From an uncultured Sphingorhabdus sp. (GTDB lineage: Bacteria > Pseudomonadota > Alphaproteobacteria > Sphingomonadales > Sphingomonadaceae): a stretch of 64,000 bases of DNA. Both the position numbers and the translations under genes were made by a program. The DNA lies in NCBI GenBank assembly GCA_947492905.1, contig CANLOL010000001.1, positions 1,156,578 to 1,220,577 on the forward strand, given 5' to 3'. Position 1 is the first letter of the stretch. The number at the start of each line of letters is the position of its first letter. This document shows positions 27,113 to 35,535 of the stretch, piece after piece. The notes under the pieces are model-generated. The model saw only the letters and a program-made list of their open reading frames with translations. It was not told the origin of the DNA and made no database searches.

Positions 27113-27823
27113 TTGAGAAATAGTAACTCACAAAAATATATAAAATCAGGAAAAATAGCTATGAAGCTCCCTCAAAAATTTACCTTATTATTGGGCTTCG
27201 CAGCAATAGCAGCATGTCAGCCAGTGGCAGTGGCACCAACGCCGCCGCCGGCACCGGTATTTGTGCCGCCTCCACCGTCTATACCTGCAAGACCTTTGCC
27301 GCCATTGGGCGCAGCGGCAACGCTTACCATCCCTGGGTTAGATGCAGATGGAACCCGCAGCAGCCCGAATAAAGGCCTCGGGCCAGAGGAAACATTATGG
27401 CATGTGCGCTCGTCCTTCAATGTATCTGCGCTTATTTGCCAAGGTGCAGTTTGGGGCCGATTAGCTGGCGATTATAATGCCTTTATTAAAAAGCATAGCG
27501 CCAGATTGAGCCGTGCAAATCGCGCCATTGAAGCTAAGTTCCAAAGAGAAAATAGAGGAGCAGCAGGCCGCCGTGCGCGCGATACCCATATTACTTCGCT
27601 CTATAATTATTACTCTTTGCCGCCTGTGAAAAACCGTTTTTGCAACAGCATGATTATTCACGCTGATGAAATGGCGGCGTTAAATTCGGCTGATCTCAAA
27701 GATTATGCGGCAGTTACATTGCCAAAAATCGATGCTATTTTCACCGATTTTTATGACAGCTATGAAGCCTATCAAAAAGCATTGGCAGACTGGCAAGAGC
27801 TATATGGTGATAAAAACCCTTAA
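27113..27823 (+). CDS. Proline-rich lipoprotein of unknown function
   Basis: A 236-residue product. The lipobox AIAAC (Cys about 35) follows a typical signal core, then a Pro/Val spacer, then a largely helical, conserved-looking domain with two Cys (ICQGAVWGRL, NRFCNSMIIHADEM). An SD AAGGAG sits 7 nt before the TTG at 27113; an ATG at 27161 would give a neater signal peptide (MKLPQKFTLLLGFAAIAAC) with a weaker SD. I do not recognise a named family. The promoter region contains TAACATTTTTGTT at 27058-27070, also found upstream of the lipoprotein at 58128. Confidence 0.8.
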   Translation: MRNSNSQKYIKSGKIAMKLPQKFTLLLGFAAIAACQPVAVAPTPPPAPVFVPPPPSIPARPLPPLGAAATLTIPGLDADGTRSSPNKGLGPEETLWHVRSSFNVSALICQGAVWGRLAGDYNAFIKKHSARLSRANRAIEAKFQRENRGAAGRRARDTHITSLYNYYSLPPVKNRFCNSMIIHADEMAALNSADLKDYAAVTLPKIDAIFTDFYDSYEAYQKALADWQELYGDKNP

Positions 27824-27842
27824 TTGCATTTAATCCTAATGA

Positions 27843-29099
27843 TTAATCAGCAAACCTATCTATTGCTTCAGCGATGAGAGCATATATTTTGCTAAGTTGT
27901 TCATCGCTGATGCAATAAGGGGGCATTACATATATAGTGTTCCCCAAAGGGCGTAATAATACATTATTGGCTTTGAAAAATGCCAATAATTGTGGGCCAA
28001 GTTCGGACATATAGGCACCTTTGCTATCGGCGATTTCTATCGCGGTGACGCTGCCTATTTGGCGCGGGTTTTGGACATTGGGCAATACCGCAATGCGCGC
28101 AAGATGTTGTTTCTGACGTGCGCATAGCGCATCAAGATTAGCGCGGGTTTCGGGTTTTTCCCAAATCTTTATATTGGCATTGGCCGCTGCACAAGCGATT
28201 GGGTTAGCGGTATAGCTGCTGCTGTGAAAAAATAATTTGCTGCGATCTGTGGAATAATGCGCATCAAAAATGGCGGCGTTCGATAATGTAACGGCCAGCG
28301 GGATGCTGCCGCCGGTAATGCCTTTGGATAAGCATAAAATATCAGGTGTAATATCAGCCTGTTCATAAGCAAACATCGTTCCTGTACGCCCCCATCCGGT
28401 CATCACTTCATCAGCGATAAATATAACATCATACGCGGTGCATATATCGCGCATCGCCTTTAATGTTTCGGGGCTATATATCAGCATACCGCCCGCCCCC
28501 AATAGCAGCGGTTCAACGATTAAAGCCGCAGCATTGCCCGATGCACAATATCGCTCTAGCTGATTAAGTGTGTTTTGTTCATGGCCCGCCGCAGGAAAGG
28601 AAATTTTATCTACATCAAACATTAATGCATTATAGGCTTGGTTGAAAACACCGCGTTCCCCCACCGACATAGTGCCAATGGTGTCCCCATGATAGCTATG
28701 CTCCATGACGATGATACGGTCTCGCTTAACCCCAATATTATTCCAATATCCCAACGCCATTTTTAAGGCAACTTCGACCGATGTCGAACCGCTATCCGAA
28801 TAAAAAACATGCTGCAGATTATCGGGAGTTAATGCGATTAAGGATGCTGCTAATGTCTCTGCGGGTTCATGCGTCCACCCTGCAAAGATAAGCTGATCCA
28901 ATTGCGCCGCTTGGTTTTGAATGGCGGCGATAATATCTGGATTGCAATGGCCGTGGGTAGTCACCCACCAAGAAGAAATAGCATCAATGACGTCGCGGCC
29001 ATCTTTGGTGTGCAATAATGCACCCGATGCGCTTTTGACCTCTGGTATATCATGGCCCAAACCATGCTGGGTGAAGGGATGCCAAATGGGTGAGCTCAT
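27843..29099 (-). CDS. bioA: Adenosylmethionine-8-amino-7-oxononanoate aminotransferase
   Basis: Converts KAPA to DAPA in biotin synthesis using SAM as amino donor; PLP enzyme. It is 418 residues, with IWHPFTQHG at the start, SSWWVTTHGHCNP (typical of BioA), IADEVMTGWGRTGTMFA and the PLP lysine in ILCLSKGITGG (about 275). Its start overlaps the bioD stop by four bases (ATGA), so it is the last gene of a bioF-bioD-bioA unit. bioB and bioC are not in the window. Confidence 0.95.
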   Translation of the reverse strand: MSSPIWHPFTQHGLGHDIPEVKSASGALLHTKDGRDVIDAISSWWVTTHGHCNPDIIAAIQNQAAQLDQLIFAGWTHEPAETLAASLIALTPDNLQHVFYSDSGSTSVEVALKMALGYWNNIGVKRDRIIVMEHSYHGDTIGTMSVGERGVFNQAYNALMFDVDKISFPAAGHEQNTLNQLERYCASGNAAALIVEPLLLGAGGMLIYSPETLKAMRDICTAYDVIFIADEVMTGWGRTGTMFAYEQADITPDILCLSKGITGGSIPLAVTLSNAAIFDAHYSTDRSKLFFHSSSYTANPIACAAANANIKIWEKPETRANLDALCARQKQHLARIAVLPNVQNPRQIGSVTAIEIADSKGAYMSELGPQLLAFFKANNVLLRPLGNTIYVMPPYCISDEQLSKIYALIAEAIDRFAD

Positions 29100-29728
29100 G
29101 CTTGGAAATCCTCAATCTTAAAGGCTTGGTGAAATGCTTTAATGATGGTTTCACTATTCAATGGATTAATCATCGGTAATCGGCCCAAAGACCTTACCCC
29201 GCCCATTTCGCAAATAGTTAATTGGCTGTCAGCCACTTCGTCGCCGATGAATGCAATGCCGTGAATGGGAATATTTCTACTGCGCAAAACCTCTATAGTC
29301 ATAAGGCTGTGATTGATTGTCCCAAGCGCGGTGCGTGCGACTATGATTGTAGGTATCTGCCAACGGGCAAATATATCGGCATAAGTGATTTGCCGATTAA
29401 TAGGCACCAATGCACCGCCTGCGCCTTCTATGATGAGCGTGCGTTCGGTGGTTGGCGGGTTTAAGCGCTCTAAATCTATCTCCACATCATCAATCTCTGC
29501 GGCCAAATGCGGGGAGCATGGGGTTGTCAGGCAATAAGCCTCTGGCAAAATATGATGGTCGGGCAAACCGCTGAACATTTTGGTTCTTATGGTATCGGTG
29601 CCATCTTCTATGCCTGCTTGCACGGGTTTCCAATAATTTGCTTTTAATGCGCCGCACAGCGCTGCTGCGAATATGGTTTTGCCGACATCTGTATCGGTTC
29701 CTGTAACAACAAATTGAGGCGCTTTCAC
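29096..29728 (-). CDS. bioD: Dethiobiotin synthetase
   Basis: ATP-dependent ring closure of DAPA to dethiobiotin. It is 210 residues. The P-loop FVVTGTDTDVGKTIFAAALCG is at residues 5-25, WKPVQAGIEDGTDT around 33-46, and LIIEGAGGALVPIN around 105-118. It starts 10 nt after bioF and overlaps bioA. Confidence 0.94.
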   Translation of the reverse strand: MKAPQFVVTGTDTDVGKTIFAAALCGALKANYWKPVQAGIEDGTDTIRTKMFSGLPDHHILPEAYCLTTPCSPHLAAEIDDVEIDLERLNPPTTERTLIIEGAGGALVPINRQITYADIFARWQIPTIIVARTALGTINHSLMTIEVLRSRNIPIHGIAFIGDEVADSQLTICEMGGVRSLGRLPMINPLNSETIIKAFHQAFKIEDFQA

Positions 29729-29738
29729 AATATCTCTC

Positions 29739-30878
29739 TCATAATATTTTTCTAAGCTCTAAGGCAAGCTTATCAATATCTGCTTTATCAATATTCAAAC
29801 TGATGCAGATACGCAAACGCGAACTTCCCTCTGCTACCGTAGGCGGCCTAATCGCGCGGACATCAAATCCAGCATCTTGCAGCTTTATGGCAATATCCAC
29901 TGTGCGTTTTGCATCACCAATGATGATGGGAATGATAGGGCCGCCGTGGGTGATAGCGCCCAAGGGCGATAAAATTTCACCCGCATAATTGCACAAATCC
30001 ATCAGCGCTTCGCGGCGCTCAGGCTGTGCTTGCATAATGCGTAATGCGGCGCGCACAATATGCGTAATTAAGGGCGATGGTGCGGTTGAAAATATAAAAT
30101 GGCGCGCTCGGTTTATCAAAAATTCTTTGGCTATGCTGGGCAAGCATAATAGCGCACCTTCACTGCCCATCGCTTTGCCGCAAGTGCGCAATATAATCAC
30201 ATTGTCACGGCCATCCAAATGCGCCGCTAAGCCGCGTCCGTCAGGCCCAAAAACGCCGCAAGCATGAGCCTCGTCAATCACCATGATAGCATCATATTCA
30301 TTGGCTAAATCATCTATGGCATCAATGGGGGCGATGTCACCATCCATCGAATAGAAACTCTCAAACAATATCCAAATAACATTATCAGGGTTTTTAGCCC
30401 GCCATGCTTTTACCTTTTTCTGTAAATCCTGCACATCATTATGGGCAAAGCTCTGCGCTGCGCAGCGTGCAAGGCGCATACCATCATGGCTGCTTGCATG
30501 GATAAGATCATCATAAAAAATCATATCCCCTTTTTGCGGTAATGTAGAGAGCACAGCCATATTGGCGGCATAACCATTGGCAAAATAGAGCGCGGATTGT
30601 GCCTTAAAGAAAACAGCAGCTTCGGTTTCCAATGCTATATGCTCTTCATGGTTGCCGCTTAATAATCGCGATCCGCCCGATCCAATGGGAATGGCTTTTG
30701 CAATTCCGCTTTTTGCAGCATCCAATAATGCGGAGCTATTGGCTAGGCCCAGATAATCATTGGAAGAGAATGATAAGCCATCACATTTCTGCAATTGCCG
30801 TCTTTGCGAAGATTGGGACAATGAGTTCAGATAATTCTGATGAAAATCATAAAGCGGCAAAGGATGTTTCTCAGTCAT
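29739..30878 (-). CDS. bioF: 8-amino-7-oxononanoate synthase
   Basis: PLP enzyme that condenses pimeloyl-ACP/CoA and alanine to KAPA. It is 379 residues from the ATG at 30878 (MTEKHPLPLYDF), with FSSNDYLGLAN, GSGGSRLLSGN, VIDEAHACGVFGPDGRGL and a PLP-lysine region LRTCGKAMGSEGAL (about 233-246). The frame extends upstream to 30932, but no proper start is there. A fine SD, AGAGGAG (30909-30903), lies 24 nt upstream of the ATG, too far; between them an out-of-frame ATG opens a five-codon ORF (MLFHD) whose TGA overlaps the bioF start region. Coupling through this leader is possible. Confidence 0.93.
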   Translation of the reverse strand: MTEKHPLPLYDFHQNYLNSLSQSSQRRQLQKCDGLSFSSNDYLGLANSSALLDAAKSGIAKAIPIGSGGSRLLSGNHEEHIALETEAAVFFKAQSALYFANGYAANMAVLSTLPQKGDMIFYDDLIHASSHDGMRLARCAAQSFAHNDVQDLQKKVKAWRAKNPDNVIWILFESFYSMDGDIAPIDAIDDLANEYDAIMVIDEAHACGVFGPDGRGLAAHLDGRDNVIILRTCGKAMGSEGALLCLPSIAKEFLINRARHFIFSTAPSPLITHIVRAALRIMQAQPERREALMDLCNYAGEILSPLGAITHGGPIIPIIIGDAKRTVDIAIKLQDAGFDVRAIRPPTVAEGSSRLRICISLNIDKADIDKLALELRKIL

Positions 30879-30930
30879 GAAAGAGCATATTGAGCAGATT
30901 ATCTCCTCTAACAAATTAGTCGGTTTGCGC

Positions 30931-30966
30931 AAAGAAAAACCCTGAAGCCATAATATGACTTCAGGG
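30931..30966 (-). terminator. Rho-independent terminator of RNA copy A
   Basis: An 8-bp stem CCCTGAAG/CTTCAGGG with an 11-nt loop, then TTTTTCTTT, reading on the minus strand toward bioF, 53 nt upstream of the bioF ATG. Identical in copy B. Confidence 0.88.
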
Positions 30967-31138
30967 TGTAAGTATTCGGGTCAACGTTGGGGGAGGGGGA
31001 GGTGTTGACCCTATTAAAAATTCACTGATTAAAGAGCCAACATGTAAGGGGGGGAGGGGTGTTGGCCCGATAATAACAGAATGAGTCTTGCGACTAACTA
31101 ACCAGTAAGCGGTTATACTAAGCTATTCGCAAGTCTCA
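30931..31138 (-). ncRNA. Candidate small RNA with anti-SD loops, copy A
   Basis: Read on the minus strand, the unit starts about 31138. SL1 pairs 31127-31137 with 31083-31093 (10 of 11 bp). SL2 pairs 31060-31066 with 31036-31042 around a loop containing CCCCTCCCCCCC. SL3 pairs 31004-31011 with 30978-30985 (8 bp) around a loop containing CCTCCCCCTCCCCC. SL4 is an intrinsic terminator (CCCTGAAG/CTTCAGGG, then TTTTTCTTT). C-rich, CCUCC-bearing hairpin loops and tandem copies recall the alphaproteobacterial alpha-r14/cuckoo (CcsR) RNAs, but this RNA is longer and I cannot assign it to that family. The opposite strand would have G-rich loops and no T-run, so minus is the sense strand. Confidence 0.8.
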
Positions 31139-31144
31139 TATAGT

Positions 31145-31173
31145 TAGTTACAGTTGATGTAAAAAAGGTTCAA
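31145..31173 (-). promoter_or_regulatory. Promoter-like element of RNA copy A
   Basis: On the minus strand, TTGAAC (31173-31168) and TAACTA (31150-31145) are separated by 17 nt and lie 7-8 nt before the first stem. The same pair and spacing recur in copy B, although the spacer sequence differs in part. The -10 fits the consensus only weakly. Confidence 0.5.
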
Positions 31174-31235
31174 AAAAATATACATAAAATAATAATTAAT
31201 TTCTAAGCCATTATTATCAAATGATATATTTGCGC

Positions 31236-31271
31236 AAAGAAAAACCCTGAAGCCATAATATGACTTCAGGG
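31236..31271 (-). terminator. Rho-independent terminator of RNA copy B
   Basis: The same stem, loop and TTTTTCTTT tail as copy A. It would insulate copy A from transcription started at copy B or clpA. Confidence 0.88.
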
Positions 31272-31447
31272 TGTAAGGTTTCGGGTCAACATTGGGGGAG
31301 GAGGGGGAGGTGTTGACCCTTTAAAAAATTCACTGATTAAAGAGCCAACATATAAGGGGGGGGAGGGGTGTTGGCCCAATAATTATAGAATGAGTCTTGC
31401 GACTAACTAACCAATAAGCGGTTATACTGAGCTATTCGCAAGTCTCG
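31236..31447 (-). ncRNA. Candidate small RNA with anti-SD loops, copy B
   Basis: Same four-hairpin design as copy A. SL1 pairs 31436-31446 with 31392-31402. SL2 pairs 31369-31375 with 31344-31350. SL3 pairs 31312-31319 with 31283-31290. The terminator stem is 31264-31271 with 31245-31252. The SL3 loop is three bases longer than in copy A and has CCTCC twice; the SL2 loop has one more C. Stems are identical between copies and the changes sit in loops and linkers, the pattern expected of a selected RNA structure. It lies 87 nt after the clpA stop, on the same strand. Confidence 0.8.
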
Positions 31448-31453
31448 TGTAAT

Positions 31454-31482
31454 TAGTTACAGTTGTTCCAAAAAAGGTTCAA
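31454..31482 (-). promoter_or_regulatory. Promoter-like element of RNA copy B
   Basis: TTGAAC (31482-31477) and TAACTA (31459-31454) on the minus strand, 17 nt apart, 7 nt before the first stem, as in copy A. Confidence 0.5.
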
Positions 31483-31534
31483 AAAATTGGACTTTAAATA
31501 AAAATATTTTTTATATCATTGAAAATATATGTTT

Positions 31535-33862
31535 TTATTTTGCTTTTGCAGTCTTCTTTTTATTTGGACCTTTAGGCTTTTTGCGTTCATTGGGCGCAGA
31601 TGGCGATATTTCAAAATGGGGTGCTCCATTTTTCATATGCACAGATACTTCGCCGCCTTGTGCCAATTTACCGAATAATAATTCCTCAGCGAGCGGCGTT
31701 TTAATCCGCTCCTGAATTAATCGGCTCATCGGACGAGCGCCATAGAGACGATCATAGCCTTTCTCGCTCAGCCATTGGCGCGTATCATCATCCAATTTGA
31801 TATGCACATTTTGTTCGGCTAATTGTAATTCCAATTCGATGATGAATTTATCAACAACGCGAATGACAACCTCTGTTGGCAAATATCCAAAGGGAATGAC
31901 AGCATCCAAACGGTTGCGGAATTCCGGCGTGAACATTTTCTTGACCGCTTCGTCGCTGGCATCTTCTTTGCTGATATTATTACCAAAACCAATGCCATCT
32001 TTTGCCATATTGCTTGCGCCAGCATTGGTGGTCATTATTAAAACCACATTGCGGAAATCAACGGTCTTGCCATGATGATCGGTCAAACGGCCATTGTCCA
32101 TGACTTGCAGCAATATGTTGAACAGATCAGGATGCGCTTTTTCAATCTCGTCAAGTAACAATACGCAATGCGGATTTTGATCGACAGCATCGGTAAGCAG
32201 ACCGCCTTGATCATAGCCCACATATCCCGGAGGCGCACCAATAAGGCGGCTGACCGAATGGCGCTCCATATATTCGCTCATATCAAAACGCTTGAGCGGA
32301 ATACCCATGATAGAGGCCAATTGCTTGGCGACTTCGGTTTTGCCCACGCCCGTTGGCCCGCTGAACAGATAGTTACCAATGGGTTTTTCTGCATCTCGTA
32401 ATCCAGCACGGCTTAATTTCACAGCACTCGATAGCGTTTCAATGGCAGCGTTCTGACCAAAAACAACGCGTTTCAAATCTGTTTCAAGATTTTTGAGCGT
32501 GCTGCGGTCATCCGAAGATACTTGTTTAGGCGGTATGCGTGCCATAGTCGCAATTACCGCTTCAATCTCTTTGGGGGTAATCGTCTTGCGGCGCTTGCTC
32601 GGCGCAACGAGCATTTGCATAGAGCCAGCCTCATCAATCACATCAATCGCCTTATCGGGCAATTTGCGATCATTAATATAACGGGCCGATAATTCGACAG
32701 CGGTTTTAATCGCAGGGTTGGTATATTTAACCTTATGATGGTCTTCAAAGGCGCTGCGCAATCCTGCTAAAATTTTGATTGTATCGTCAATAGATGGTTC
32801 TTTCACATCAATTTTCTGGAAACGGCGCAGCAAGGCGCGGTCTTTTTCAAAATGATTGCGAAACTCTTTATAGGTGGTGGAGCCAACACAGCGAATGGTG
32901 CCATTGGATAGCGCTGGTTTGAGCAAATTAGAGGCATCCATCGCGCCGCCGCTGGTTGAACCTGCGCCAATCACTGTGTGAATTTCATCGATGAATAAAA
33001 TTGCATCGGGCATTTTTTCAAGTTCATTGACGACCGCTTTTAAGCGTTCTTCGAAATCACCCCGATAGCGTGTTCCGGCCAATAATGCCCCCATATCGAG
33101 CGAGAATATCTCGGCTGGCAGCAATACTTCGGGGACATCGCCTTCAGTAATGCGTCGCGCCAAACCCTCTGCAATAGCGGTTTTACCAACGCCGGGTTCA
33201 CCAACATAGAGAGGGTTGTTTTTGGAACGGCGGCATAAGATTTGCACCGTACGGTCAACTTCTTCGCTGCGCCCGATAAGTGGGTCAATCTTGCCCGCTT
33301 TCGCTTTTTCATTCAAATTAACGGTATAAAGATCAAGCGCGCTTTCTTTTTTGGATTTACCCTCAGCAGATGCGGCCTCTTCTTCGTCCATACCCTCTAA
33401 TTCGCGCGGCTCAGAGACATTACCATCCTTGCCAACACCATGGCTGATAAAGGATACAGCATCCAATCTGCTCATATCTTGTTGTTGGAGGAAATAGACA
33501 GCATAGCTTTCTCGTTCAGAAAATAATGCGACTAACACATTCGCGCCCGTTACTAGGTTTTTGCCAGATGATTGGACATGCAATATGGCGCGCTGCACCA
33601 CGCGCTGAAAGCCGCTGGTGGGCGATGGGTCAATCTTGCCATCGACGCGCAAGCTATCCAATTCTGTATCCAAATATTGCTTTACAGCCTCTGATAGCTC
33701 ACCCAAATCTACGCCGCATGAGCGCATCACTTGGGCAGCATCATTATCGTTGATGAGCGCCAATAATAGATGCTCTAATGTTGCATATTCGTGAGAACGC
33801 TCAGTGGCGTTGGTTAACGCTTGATGCAGCGTAGCCTCTAACGATTCTGCAAATGACGGCAT
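31535..33862 (-). CDS. clpA: ATP-dependent Clp protease ATP-binding subunit ClpA
   Basis: AAA+ unfoldase that feeds substrates, including N-degron proteins, to ClpP. It is 775 residues: N-domain (1-145), acidic linker, first AAA module with Walker A GEPGVGKT (221-228) and ILFIDEIHTVIGAG, second AAA module with Walker A GPTGVGKT (502-509) and VLLLDEIEKAHPD, then the D2 small domain and a basic Lys-rich tail. No M-domain coiled coil, which separates it from ClpB/ClpC. SD GGAGA precedes the ATG. The usual upstream neighbour clpS is not present; the 240 nt upstream (33863-34102) hold no gene. Confidence 0.96.
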   Translation of the reverse strand: MPSFAESLEATLHQALTNATERSHEYATLEHLLLALINDNDAAQVMRSCGVDLGELSEAVKQYLDTELDSLRVDGKIDPSPTSGFQRVVQRAILHVQSSGKNLVTGANVLVALFSERESYAVYFLQQQDMSRLDAVSFISHGVGKDGNVSEPRELEGMDEEEAASAEGKSKKESALDLYTVNLNEKAKAGKIDPLIGRSEEVDRTVQILCRRSKNNPLYVGEPGVGKTAIAEGLARRITEGDVPEVLLPAEIFSLDMGALLAGTRYRGDFEERLKAVVNELEKMPDAILFIDEIHTVIGAGSTSGGAMDASNLLKPALSNGTIRCVGSTTYKEFRNHFEKDRALLRRFQKIDVKEPSIDDTIKILAGLRSAFEDHHKVKYTNPAIKTAVELSARYINDRKLPDKAIDVIDEAGSMQMLVAPSKRRKTITPKEIEAVIATMARIPPKQVSSDDRSTLKNLETDLKRVVFGQNAAIETLSSAVKLSRAGLRDAEKPIGNYLFSGPTGVGKTEVAKQLASIMGIPLKRFDMSEYMERHSVSRLIGAPPGYVGYDQGGLLTDAVDQNPHCVLLLDEIEKAHPDLFNILLQVMDNGRLTDHHGKTVDFRNVVLIMTTNAGASNMAKDGIGFGNNISKEDASDEAVKKMFTPEFRNRLDAVIPFGYLPTEVVIRVVDKFIIELELQLAEQNVHIKLDDDTRQWLSEKGYDRLYGARPMSRLIQERIKTPLAEELLFGKLAQGGEVSVHMKNGAPHFEISPSAPNERKKPKGPNKKKTAKAK

Positions 33863-34102
33863 ATATATTCTCCAAACTTCTATTCGATACTAATATCAAT
33901 ATATGACTAATGAAAGCTGAACCAAGTTATAATGATTTGCAAACGCTAATTCTATATTCTGTTAAGATGTTGTCATTAAATGCCATTTTTCAATAGCAAG
34001 AGCGCAAAATAAACGCTAATTTTGCCAATGACATATCCACATATATTGAATGACGGTTTATTCATCCGATCCTTAATAGGTGGGAATGTAAACTTATCTA
34101 TA

Positions 34103-34303
34103 TTATTTGAACAAATTCTCAGCCGCGCTCAGATGATCATTGGCTGACAATATTTTGGCTTCTGTGCGCTTAACTTCTTGTTCTAATAAAGATTTTCTGA
34201 CCTTTAGTTCTTGCAAAGAATAAGGGTCTAAATCTTCCTTACTCAGCATTTCAGCCAAATCACCTTGCTTTTTTGCTATTTCTGAATCATCATCCATATG
34301 CAA
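34103..34303 (-). CDS. DUF1192 family protein
   Basis: A 66-residue protein with the DUF1192 pattern: acidic N-terminus, LSKEDLDPYSLQELKVRKSLLEQEVKRTEAKI (coiled-coil-like helix), and the closing SAAENLF. Function unknown; alphaproteobacterial. It is divergent from the quinone oxidoreductase gene, an arrangement I recall as conserved in related genomes. Start at MHMDDD (34303) or the second Met (34297). Confidence 0.88.
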   Translation of the reverse strand: MHMDDDSEIAKKQGDLAEMLSKEDLDPYSLQELKVRKSLLEQEVKRTEAKILSANDHLSAAENLFK

Positions 34304-34390
34304 ATTGTTGACCTTAGATAGCGATAAGTCAATAGAACTGAAGAGCGATAAAAATAAATATTTTATGTTCTTGCGGGGGGAGATAATATT

Positions 34391-35383
34391 TTGACGGATA
34401 ATATGAAATTTATAGAGATCGCCAAAGCGGGTGGTTCAGAGGGCCTAATAGTAGCTGAGGGCGCAATCCCTGTTCCCGATGAGGGCGAGGTATTGGTCAA
34501 GGTACATGCTGCTGGTGTGAATAGGCCTGATATTTTGCAGCGTATGGGATTATATCCGCTACCCGAAGGCGTGAATCCAGTATTAGGCCTAGAAATATCT
34601 GGTGAAATTATCGGTGTTGGCAAAGGCGTAATGCCCGATTTAATTGGTCAAAAAATATGCTCCTTAGTGGCTGGCGGCGGCTATGCGCAATATTGCGTTG
34701 CCAAAGCAGCGCAATGCATGCCTGTGCCTCCTGCGCTTTCTATGGAGGAAGCTGCTGCTATGCCAGAGACATTGATGACCGTCTGGCATAATTTATTTGA
34801 GCGCGCCTATGTTGTCGATGGTGAAACTGTGCTGGTGCATGGCGGGACGAGCGGCATTGGCACAATGGCGATTACGCTGTGCAAATTATTTGACATTGAA
34901 ATCATTGTCACCTGCGGCAGCGATGAAAAATGCGCCAAGGCGATTGATGTCGGAGCGGATCATGCGATTAATTATAAAACCCAAGATTTTGCCGAGGAAG
35001 TGATGAAAATCACCAATGGTCAAGGCGTGCATGTCATATTGGATATGGTGGCTGGCCATTATATGGAGCGCAATATTGCTTGCCTGCGGCCCGATGGACG
35101 CCATGTCGCCATCGCTGTGCAAGGCGGGATGCAAGCCAATATCAACATGCTTCAAGTCATGCTGAAACGTATTACCATGACAGGATCAACGCTGCGCCAC
35201 CGTGATGATGGATTCAAAGCGATGCTTGTCGATGAAATATGCCGCGTGGCTTGGCCCTTTGCTGCCGAGGGGAAATTAAAACCGGTGATGGATAAGAGTT
35301 TTGCATTGGACGATGTAAAAGCCGCGCATGATTATATGGAGAGCGGTGAGCATTGCGGGAAAATCGTCCTGACGATGGGGTGA
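34391..35383 (+). CDS. NAD(P)H-quinone oxidoreductase, PIG3/QOR type
   Basis: A 330-residue zinc-independent medium-chain dehydrogenase/reductase: GVNRPDILQRMGLYPLPEG, LGLEISGEIIGVG, and the NADPH-binding VLVHGGTSGIGTMAITLCKL (about 138-157). It probably reduces quinones or enals. The start is a TTG at 34391: GGGGGGAG stands 8 nt upstream (34375-34382), whereas the ATG at 34403 would have the SD 20 nt away. That G-run is exactly complementary to the SL2 loop of the RNA pair at 31 kb. Confidence 0.88.
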   Translation: MTDNMKFIEIAKAGGSEGLIVAEGAIPVPDEGEVLVKVHAAGVNRPDILQRMGLYPLPEGVNPVLGLEISGEIIGVGKGVMPDLIGQKICSLVAGGGYAQYCVAKAAQCMPVPPALSMEEAAAMPETLMTVWHNLFERAYVVDGETVLVHGGTSGIGTMAITLCKLFDIEIIVTCGSDEKCAKAIDVGADHAINYKTQDFAEEVMKITNGQGVHVILDMVAGHYMERNIACLRPDGRHVAIAVQGGMQANINMLQVMLKRITMTGSTLRHRDDGFKAMLVDEICRVAWPFAAEGKLKPVMDKSFALDDVKAAHDYMESGEHCGKIVLTMG

Positions 35384-35495
35384 ATGGGGATATTCACATT
35401 GTGACTGGTTTTTGAATTATCCTATATCTTCTCGGCCTATCAAATTCGCCTCTTGCCGTTTGTGAAAATGTGGCGTAAAGATGCTATCAACAGAA

Positions 35496-35526
35496 GGCCA
35501 TCCCGTGCGGGGTGGCCCTTATTTTA
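35496..35526 (+). terminator. Hairpin in front of trcR, probable terminator
   Basis: GGCCATCCC (35496-35504) pairs with GGGGTGGCC (35509-35517, one G-U) around GTGC, followed by CTTATTTTA. It lies 112 nt after the oxidoreductase stop and only about 10 nt before the trcR SD, so it could also act in the trcR leader. Confidence 0.65.
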
Positions 35527-35535
35527 TGGAGAATG

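Larger units (their letters stand above)
30924..31484. repeat. Direct duplication of a noncoding unit of about 250 bp, period 305 bp
   Basis: Two copies (about 30924-31177 and 31229-31486) match almost base for base, including TTTGCGCAAA palindromes at their left edges and the promoter-like boxes on the right. They differ by scattered substitutions and a 3-nt insertion in one G-rich loop. A roughly 50-nt AT-rich spacer separates them. No ORF is conserved between them. They fill the 656-nt gap between clpA and bioF. Confidence 0.95.

Noticed and set aside
30924-31486. CRISPR array or insertion sequence
   Set aside because: Only two long copies, no spacers, no terminal inverted repeats, no transposase or cas gene. 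The hairpins and terminators fit duplicated RNA genes.
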